DNA from: Clostridium tyrobutyricum DSM 2637 = ATCC 25755 = JCM 11008 | GTDB lineage: Bacteria; Bacillota; Clostridia; Clostridiales; Clostridiaceae | Length of the DNA: 64,000 bases | Reading direction: 5' to 3' | Assembly (NCBI RefSeq): GCF_000359585.1 | Contig: NZ_APMH01000010.1 | Coordinates: 1 to 64,000 of the forward strand | Shown here: positions 59,020 to 64,000 of the stretch, one piece after another | How the letters are laid out: every line of letters starts with the position of its first letter | Position numbering within the stretch: position 1 is the stretch's first letter | Notes under the pieces: model-generated | Told to the model about the DNA's origin: nothing | Databases searched by the model: none | The model's input: the letters and a program-made list of their open reading frames with translations, nothing else | Translations under genes and position numbers: made by a program

Positions 59020-59967
59020 GTGGATATCAATACAAAACAGCTTAAGAAAAATGCTTTTAGGATAACCAAGGAAAGAGGAAAGACAGCTATAAGAATAAGA
59101 GTTCCGGGAGGATATCTTAAGGCTGAATACCTTACTGTACTTCAAAAGGTAGCAGGGCAATATGGAAATGGTACACTTCACATGACGACAAGGCAGGGAT
59201 TTGAAATACCAGGCATTGATATGAAAAATATTCCTGTAATAAACAAGATTATACAGCCTGTTATTGAAGGTCTTGAAATAAATCAGAAAAGTCCTGACAC
59301 TGGATATCCTGCTTCAGGTACTAGAAATGTATGTGCCTGTATAGGAAACAGGGTTTGTACTTTTGCAAACTATGATACTACTGCGTTTGCGAAAAAAATA
59401 GAAAAGGCAATATTTCCAAATGACAGACATGTAAAAATAGCTCTGACAGGTTGTCCTAATGACTGTATAAAGTCAAGAATGCATGATTTTGGAATTATGG
59501 GAATGACGGAACCACAGTATGACAGTTATAGATGTATAGGTTGCAAGGCATGTGTGAACAATTGCAGAAAGAGATCTGCAGATGCACTGATATTTAAGAA
59601 TTTCAAGGTTATAAGAGATCCTGAAAAATGTATAGGTTGTGGTGAATGTATAGGAAAATGTCCAACAGGTGCATGGACAAGAAGCAGTGAAAAATATTAC
59701 AATCTTTTTATAATGGGAAGAACGGGAAAGAAAAATCCAAGGCTTTCTCAAAATTTCATAAAGTGGATAGATGAAGAGAGTATTATAAAAATAATATTGA
59801 ATACCTATGACTATATAGAAGATTATATAGATGAAAATGCTCCAGGTGGAAAAGAGCATATAGGTTATATTGTAGATAGGACCGGTTATCAAAAGTTTAA
59901 AGAGTATGCACTAAAAGATGTAAAGCTGGGACCAAAAGCTCAAGTAAAACAGAATATAAACTGGTAG
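59020..59967 (+). CDS. asrC: Anaerobic sulfite reductase-type subunit C (siroheme catalytic subunit)
   Basis: A 315-residue siroheme/4Fe-4S reductase. The siroheme cluster ligands are Cys107 and Cys113 (CACIGNRVC) and Cys145 and Cys149 (TGCPNDC), the exact C-x5-C and C-x3-C spacing. A following two-cluster ferredoxin domain has CIGCKACVNNC and CIGCGECIGKC. The family reduces sulfite to sulfide by six electrons; the same chemistry takes nitrite to ammonium. GTG start behind AGGAGGTG. Its place at the end of a nitrate operon favours nitrite as substrate. Confidence 0.92.
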   Translation: MDINTKQLKKNAFRITKERGKTAIRIRVPGGYLKAEYLTVLQKVAGQYGNGTLHMTTRQGFEIPGIDMKNIPVINKIIQPVIEGLEINQKSPDTGYPASGTRNVCACIGNRVCTFANYDTTAFAKKIEKAIFPNDRHVKIALTGCPNDCIKSRMHDFGIMGMTEPQYDSYRCIGCKACVNNCRKRSADALIFKNFKVIRDPEKCIGCGECIGKCPTGAWTRSSEKYYNLFIMGRTGKKNPRLSQNFIKWIDEESIIKIILNTYDYIEDYIDENAPGGKEHIGYIVDRTGYQKFKEYALKDVKLGPKAQVKQNINW

Positions 59968-59976
59968 TATGGACAA

Positions 59977-60001
59977 GTATGGGGTCAGGTCCCCAATACT
60001 T
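59977..60001 (+). terminator. Hairpin after asrC
   Basis: AAGTATGGGG / CCCCAATACTT with one bulge, 10 bases after the stop. No T-run follows, so it may be a weak terminator or 3'-end structure. Confidence 0.45.
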
Positions 60002-60003
60002 AT

Positions 60004-60345
60004 TTAGCCAAGGGACAGTAATTTTTTCCTTAGCTTTTTATCTGCTGCGTAAATGTACATGCCTTTTCTTCCACGTGTCATAAGTACATTTATGGAGTTT
60101 AATATGATTCTGGACTTGGCTTCATCTGGAGAGTCTATATTGGGGCTCCCCATATATGCGAGCCTATCTTCATATCTGTCTGAAAAAACAATTATTTCAT
60201 CTCTTTATTGAGCTTAAAAGGAGTCTCTTCCCAGTTCCTGAGTTCCCCTTAATTAAAAATATAGCATGTTCATCATTTTGGTGGCTATAGCAGAATCTGA
60301 ATATGGATTCTTTTAGTTTTCCTGTTCTTCTGTTAATTTTTTATA
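60004..60345 (-). pseudogene. Degraded remnant of a DUF2075-type ATPase/helicase
   Basis: Two recognisable pieces survive on the minus strand. One reads LKESIFRFCYSHQNDEHAIF then LIKGNSGTGKRLLLSSIKR, with a Walker A motif in which the usual T is R. The other, in a different frame near the end, reads DEAKSRIILNSINVLMTRGR then KGMYIYAAD, the C-terminal TRGRKG signature of DUF2075 proteins. Hundreds of residues between them are missing. The region up to the gene at 60483 holds no intact gene. Confidence 0.65.
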
Positions 60346-60482
60346 TGGATCTAATTTGTATATTGAATTATTTGCGCCCATTGAGTCGTATCTCTTTTCC
60401 AATTTCAAGCCATTATAGTAAAACTATCATAACATATAAAGGCAGGATGCTGGTAACATCCTGCAGATACAATCCAATTAGG

Positions 60483-60749
60483 CTAGTCTTCCTTTTTTAT
60501 CTCAAAGACAACTGGTTCACAGTAGTCGGGACATTGAACTATAAATTTATCTCCAAATCCAACCTGTTGGGGAGTTACGCCCTTCCTAGCAGCAAATACA
60601 AATGGAAAAAATGACTGAAGTGCCATAACACAAACTTTTTTTGTTTTCTCCATGTCTATAAGTGCATCTTTTATATATATTTTATCTCCAGGTTTGTAAT
60701 GATCACATTTGGATTCCAAAACCTCTATTACAACATTTTCACTTTTCAT
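60483..60749 (-). CDS. TIGR04076-family protein
   Basis: An 88-residue protein with the family pattern: VIEVLESKCDHYKPGDKIYI, CVMALQSFFPFVFAARKGV and QCPDYCEPVVFEIK. Members occur mainly in anaerobes, and the conserved Cys residues suggest a metal or redox role, but no function is known. AGAGGA lies ten bases before the ATG at 60749. Confidence 0.85.
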   Translation of the reverse strand: MKSENVVIEVLESKCDHYKPGDKIYIKDALIDMEKTKKVCVMALQSFFPFVFAARKGVTPQQVGFGDKFIVQCPDYCEPVVFEIKKED

Positions 60750-60897
60750 AATTACACATCCTCTTTTCAAATTTTCATTTATGAGGCAAATTATAAATTA
60801 AATTTTTATTATAGTCAATATAATTTGATTCATATTTAGATATATTGGCTATTTTTTTTATTAATTTGTTAAAATGATATTGAGGACATTTGTAAAA

Positions 60898-61749
60898 TTA
60901 ATTGTTAAAATCCTTGACCCATATATTCATATCTTCAAATTCTCCATATATATTGCAATTGTTTATCAATCTTCCTCTGAATTTATAGTTGTTTTTACTT
61001 AAGGCAAAATTAATGCTCGTACATGTAGCACGTGATAAACTGTATATGCCCATGTATCCCATAGATATCAAGTCTGATTCAAAAGAGGATATAATATTAG
61101 ATACTACTCCTTTATTTCTATAGTTTGGATGGGTTGCACAGTTTATTAATTCGGCATTTAAATCTTCTTCATTTAAATATGCTGAAGCTGCACTTATAAT
61201 TTTCCCATTGTATACAGCTGTCTTATACAATATCCTTTTATTCATGTTATCTTTTAAGTATTTCTCGTCAAACAGTGGAGATGGGCATTCGAAAAATACT
61301 TTTGAGAAAAGTTCCGACATCTGTTTTGCATCACGTTTTTCCGCATATCTTATATTATATTTTAAAGTAGTATCAGGTACAAAAGTGCTTTCTGCATTTA
61401 AACTCTGTATTAAAATTAAATTTTCCATTGAATGCTTGTTATATAGTTTTCTCTTTTTGCTAATAAAATAAGACATACAAAATGCACTTTCACCTTTGAA
61501 ATAACTGTCTATTTTACCCTCCAGTTTAAATCCTGCTTTAATGAAATTCTTAAATGATGCGGCATCACAATTACAAATAATTTTGCCTAAATGCTGCCTT
61601 GAAGCAAAGTGTACCAATCTTTTTATATTTTGAACTGATATATTATGAAAGTCAACTATTTTTGCAAGGCTGTTTACGTAATCCACGTATATTTTTGATT
61701 GATTTATTTTAGCATAATAATTATCTGATTTATAATTAGTTAGTATCAT
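60898..61749 (-). CDS. ablB: Putative beta-lysine N-acetyltransferase
   Basis: A 283-residue protein with a C-terminal GNAT domain; ATHPNYRNKGVVSNIISSFE is its acetyl-CoA loop and STFVPDTTLKYNIRYAEKRD marks the AblB-type middle. The N-terminal half, KIYVDYVNSLAKIVDFHNIS then IVQNIKRL-like helices, is specific to this family. AblB acetylates beta-lysine to N-epsilon-acetyl-beta-lysine, an osmoprotectant. The usual partner ablA (lysine 2,3-aminomutase) is not in the window. AAGGGGGA precedes the ATG at 61749. A cyclic di-AMP riboswitch lies upstream, fitting an osmolyte gene. Confidence 0.88.
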   Translation of the reverse strand: MILTNYKSDNYYAKINQSKIYVDYVNSLAKIVDFHNISVQNIKRLVHFASRQHLGKIICNCDAASFKNFIKAGFKLEGKIDSYFKGESAFCMSYFISKKRKLYNKHSMENLILIQSLNAESTFVPDTTLKYNIRYAEKRDAKQMSELFSKVFFECPSPLFDEKYLKDNMNKRILYKTAVYNGKIISAASAYLNEEDLNAELINCATHPNYRNKGVVSNIISSFESDLISMGYMGIYSLSRATCTSINFALSKNNYKFRGRLINNCNIYGEFEDMNIWVKDFNN

Positions 61750-61797
61750 TACACTGTTCCCCCTTGCGTGTAATTTATTAATTCCCAAAAATAATAA

Positions 61798-61822
61798 GCT
61801 GCAGAGAGAAGTCTCTGCAGCT
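61798..61822 (-). terminator. Terminator of the ydaO riboswitch expression platform
   Basis: Perfect 11-base stem AGCTGCAGAGA / TCTCTGCAGCT, followed on the minus strand by TTATTATTTTT, between the riboswitch and ablB. Binding of cyclic di-AMP should favour it. Confidence 0.8.
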
Positions 61823-61867
61823 CAATTTTAGGTATATTAAAAATAAAATTCATAATTTACATACCAA

Positions 61868-61993
61868 AAAACTTCTCTTCAACGCTTACGAGATTAGCTG
61901 ACGGATTCGGATCGAAGAAATTAACCCTACTTGTTTTAATACAAGATTCACCCCAAAAGTGGTTCTCCCGTTCATAATTGATTAAGCGCTTTC
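61868..61993 (-). ncRNA. ydaO/yuaA (cyclic di-AMP) riboswitch
   Basis: On the minus strand the conserved blocks occur in order: GCGCTTAATCA, GAACGGGAGAACCA, TTTTGGGGTGAATC, a variable hairpin, TAGGGTTAATTTCTTCG, ATCCGAATCCGTCAGCTAAT, CTCGTAAGCG. This is an almost complete match to the ydaO consensus. The class turns genes off when cyclic di-AMP is high and usually governs potassium uptake, osmolyte and cell-wall genes. The downstream gene is ablB. Confidence 0.95.
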
Positions 61994-62028
61994 AATATTT
62001 ATTTTTACGGTTTAATACTTGTACATAA

Positions 62029-62057
62029 ACATTATCACGTTAATATATGCATGTCAA
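62029..62057 (-). promoter_or_regulatory. Promoter of the ydaO-ablB transcript
   Basis: Minus-strand -35 TTGACA (62052-62057) and -10 TAATGT (62029-62034), spacer 17, about 35 bases upstream of the riboswitch. Confidence 0.7.
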
Positions 62058-62127
62058 TTAATTATATGAAAATTTATTGGAAAAATCAATAATATTATGA
62101 TATAAAGAATTTATGGAGTTGATGTAT

Positions 62128-62421
62128 ATGAGTAATTTTTTAAATAGGGATAAAAGGGTCTATAAATTCAATAAAGATGAAATGATATTGAGAGATTTTC
62201 TTGCAGTGGACAGAACTCTCCTTGCTAATGAAAGAACCCTACTGGCATACATAAGAACAGGGGTGAGTTTAATTGCTGTAGCAATTACTCTTATAAAATT
62301 GTTTGATACCACTTTTACATACGTGGTTGGAATAATTTTTGCAGTTTTAGGTATAAGTGGTATGGTATTTGGTGTATATAGATACAAAAATATAAATGAC
62401 AAGATGAAAAATATAGTTTAA
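62128..62421 (+). CDS. DUF202 (YidH-like) membrane protein
   Basis: A 97-residue protein: DFLAVDRTLLANERTLLAYI followed by RTGVSLIAVAITLIKL is the DUF202 signature, with two to three membrane helices. No established function. GGAG precedes the ATG at 62128. Confidence 0.87.
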   Translation: MSNFLNRDKRVYKFNKDEMILRDFLAVDRTLLANERTLLAYIRTGVSLIAVAITLIKLFDTTFTYVVGIIFAVLGISGMVFGVYRYKNINDKMKNIV

Positions 62422-62570
62422 TAAATGTAGTAATATATTTTATGTTGAGATAAACACATGCCAAATTAAAGTATATTTCACATAATTCTCACATAATTTT
62501 AAGTGAATTTTAAGGAATGATTTATAAAATCTAAATATATGTAATATTTTATAGGAGAAGGTGATATATA

Positions 62571-62588
62571 TGAGTATCGTAAATTAAA
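62571..62588 (+). CDS. Five-codon leader frame before the protease gene
   Basis: TAGGAGAAGGTG, the best ribosome binding site in this intergenic region, is followed by an ATG at 62571 that reads only MSIVN and a stop. The protease start lies 64 bases further. It may be a translated leader or a degenerated former start; the sequence does not decide. Confidence 0.3.
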
Positions 62589-62651
62589 ATCAATTATATT
62601 ATGAAAAATAATACAAATTTAATTTTTTATGATGGGATAGTGATTGATATT

Positions 62652-63851
62652 ATGAAAAAGAAAATACTTTCTCTGTTGGCAGGTATTTTTATAATACTTG
62701 GACTTTTTCAAAATGTTAGTGCAAGCACTTATAAAGATCAACTGAAAATGAATACTTCAAGATACATAGTTACAGTATCTTCAAAACAGGATATTAGCAA
62801 GATAAAGTCCAGTATTCCTAAGGCTGAGGTAAAGGATCTATCTAATGGACAAGCAGTTGTGTACTCTGAGGATATCTCTAAAAATACACTGAAAAAAGAT
62901 TTGTCTAAAGTCAAGAATATAAGGAGCATAAGAAATCCAGTCAAAATGAAAATTGATGGATACTCAAGAAAAATGAATGTTAATTCTGCAAGAAGTCTAG
63001 AGTGGGATATTCCAGATGTAATGGCAGATAGTGCATGGTCAAATATAAGCCAGAAAAAAACTGTAAAAATAGCTGTAGTTGATACAGGTGTAGATTATAA
63101 TAATTCACTATTAAAAGGGAAAATTGATGTTTCAGATGGTTATAATTTTATTTCCAACAATTCAAATGCAATGGATGATAGTGGACATGGAACAGGGGTA
63201 ACTGGGATTATAGCTACAAATTCAAATGTAAAGAGTAAGGATCTTATTGGGGTAACTGGAAATTTAAATGTTGAAATTATTCCTGTGAAAGTACTGGATA
63301 GTTCCGGAACAGGTGATTCCGATATAATTGCAGAAGGTATACAATATGCAGCAGACAAGGGTGCAGATATAATAAACCTTAGTTTTGGAGGAAAAGGATT
63401 GGCACCTGAGATAGATTCAGCAATACAATATGCAAAATCCAAGGGATCCTTTGTTGTAGCAGCAGCAGGAAATGACAATGCAGATGTAAAAGACTATTCA
63501 CCTGCATCTAATTCCAATGTATTTACTGTATCGGCTTTAAATATGCGAAATTCAAAATCATATTATTCGAACTACGGTTACAATGTGCAGGGAGCAGCAC
63601 CAGGGGACAATATTTTAAGTGTGGAACTCAATAATCAATATTATTTTATGACGGGAACGTCAATGGCAGCACCTATAGTATCTTCAGTTGCGGCTATGGT
63701 AAAAGCTGCAAATCCGAATTTGAATTCAACCCAGATAGCACAAATACTTGATGAATCAACAGATAAAATTGGTAACCAACATCGAAACATATATTATGGA
63801 TATGGAAAGATAAATGCAGTAAAGGCTGTAAAACAGGCTGTTGCCAAATAG
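62652..63851 (+). CDS. Secreted subtilisin-like serine protease (S8 family)
   Basis: A 399-residue preproenzyme. KKKILSLLAGIFIILGLFQN then VSAS is a Sec signal peptide, followed by an inhibitor-like propeptide of about 85 residues. The catalytic triad is Asp144 (VVDTGVDY), His179 (GHGTGVTGI) and Ser337 (GTSMAAPIV), with AAAGND holding the oxyanion Asn. It should act outside the cell. I chose the ATG at 62652 because it yields a normal signal peptide; an ATG at 62601 adds 17 residues. Both lack a strong ribosome binding site. Confidence 0.9.
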   Translation: MKKKILSLLAGIFIILGLFQNVSASTYKDQLKMNTSRYIVTVSSKQDISKIKSSIPKAEVKDLSNGQAVVYSEDISKNTLKKDLSKVKNIRSIRNPVKMKIDGYSRKMNVNSARSLEWDIPDVMADSAWSNISQKKTVKIAVVDTGVDYNNSLLKGKIDVSDGYNFISNNSNAMDDSGHGTGVTGIIATNSNVKSKDLIGVTGNLNVEIIPVKVLDSSGTGDSDIIAEGIQYAADKGADIINLSFGGKGLAPEIDSAIQYAKSKGSFVVAAAGNDNADVKDYSPASNSNVFTVSALNMRNSKSYYSNYGYNVQGAAPGDNILSVELNNQYYFMTGTSMAAPIVSSVAAMVKAANPNLNSTQIAQILDESTDKIGNQHRNIYYGYGKINAVKAVKQAVAK

Positions 63852-63857
63852 AATCCA

Positions 63858-63889
63858 GTCAGGGCAAAAGGGTTTGCCCTGACTTTTTA
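63858..63889 (+). terminator. Rho-independent terminator
   Basis: GTCAGGGCAAA / TTTGCCCTGAC stem with an AGGG loop, followed by five T, just after the protease gene. Confidence 0.92.
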
Positions 63890-64000
63890 TATACTTGTTT
63901 TAATGTTGATATAGTATAAATATCAATAATGTTTTATAACATCAAGCCATAAGTACATAAATTAAATAAATATGATATAATTTTATACAAGTAATTGATA

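Noticed and set aside
60303-60614. A plus-strand hypothetical protein of about 103 residues
   Set aside because: It overlaps the DUF2075 remnant and the well-supported TIGR04076 gene on the other strand and has no ribosome binding site.
61868-61993. A lysine riboswitch, suggested by the lysine-related gene downstream
   Set aside because: The conserved blocks in order match ydaO (cyclic di-AMP), and L-box signatures are absent.

Overview
The window is AT-rich, tightly packed low-GC Firmicute DNA with strong AGGAGG-type ribosome binding sites, TTG/GTG starts, T-box, LicT/RAT and ydaO-type RNA control, and obligate-anaerobe enzymes (Asr-type siroheme reductase, TIGR04076 protein, iron-type alcohol dehydrogenase). 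This points to a group I Clostridium; the nitrate-to-ammonium cassette would fit a solventogenic or acetogenic species, but the species cannot be fixed from the sequence alone. I see no rRNA, tRNA, CRISPR array, prophage or intact insertion sequence.

Layout. 0-4 kb: end of a mannitol PTS operon (mtlA with a duplicated IIB domain, mtlR, mtlF, mtlD). 4-7.5 kb: a sortase remnant, a T-box-controlled aminotransferase and a DHA2-type exporter. 7.5-15.2 kb: a myo-inositol catabolic operon behind a divergent DeoR regulator, with iolD frameshifted and the transporter missing its front half. 15.5-19 kb: two flavodoxin-fold proteins, an HXXEE membrane protein with a TetR remnant, a Cys-rich CCG-like protein and a lipoprotein. 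19-22.5 kb: arsenic genes (arsR, acr3, frameshifted arsC) and blaI with a gutted M56 peptidase gene. 22.6-36.2 kb: topB, LysR/EamA, remnants of a methyltransferase and a PhzF protein, nitroreductase, GT39-like protein, glutamate dehydrogenase, acetyltransferases, a gene graveyard near 33.2-33.9 kb, an amidohydrolase with a divergent HxlR regulator, and a MerR regulator. 36.3-45.8 kb: YitT and DUF2798 membrane proteins, then an alpha-glucoside-type region (GH4 enzyme, RpiR regulator, LicT antiterminator, IIBCA permease) with two RAT-terminator switches and cre-like sites, then an APC permease. 45.8-50.5 kb: DUF1292, GNAT, an EAL/HDOD signalling protein and a chemotaxis receptor.

50.6-60 kb is the most coherent module: narK, a molybdopterin nitrate reductase, moeA, mobB, mobA, a Crp/Fnr regulator and asrA-asrB-asrC in one co-directional run. 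A Crp/Fnr-type palindrome lies 41.5 bp upstream of the likely start site. The run encodes uptake, the reductase, its cofactor finishing steps, its regulator and a siroheme reductase that probably takes nitrite on to ammonium.

60-64 kb holds a DUF2075 helicase remnant, a TIGR04076 protein, a beta-lysine acetyltransferase (ablB) preceded by a convincing ydaO (cyclic di-AMP) riboswitch, a DUF202 protein and a secreted subtilisin-like protease.

A striking general trait is the number of broken genes: iolD, the iol transporter, arsC, the M56 gene, phzF, a methyltransferase, a HAD, an ArsR and a TetR regulator, a sortase and a DUF2075 helicase. Single-step indels in iolD and arsC could be real decay or sequence errors; the large deletions cannot be base-calling errors.
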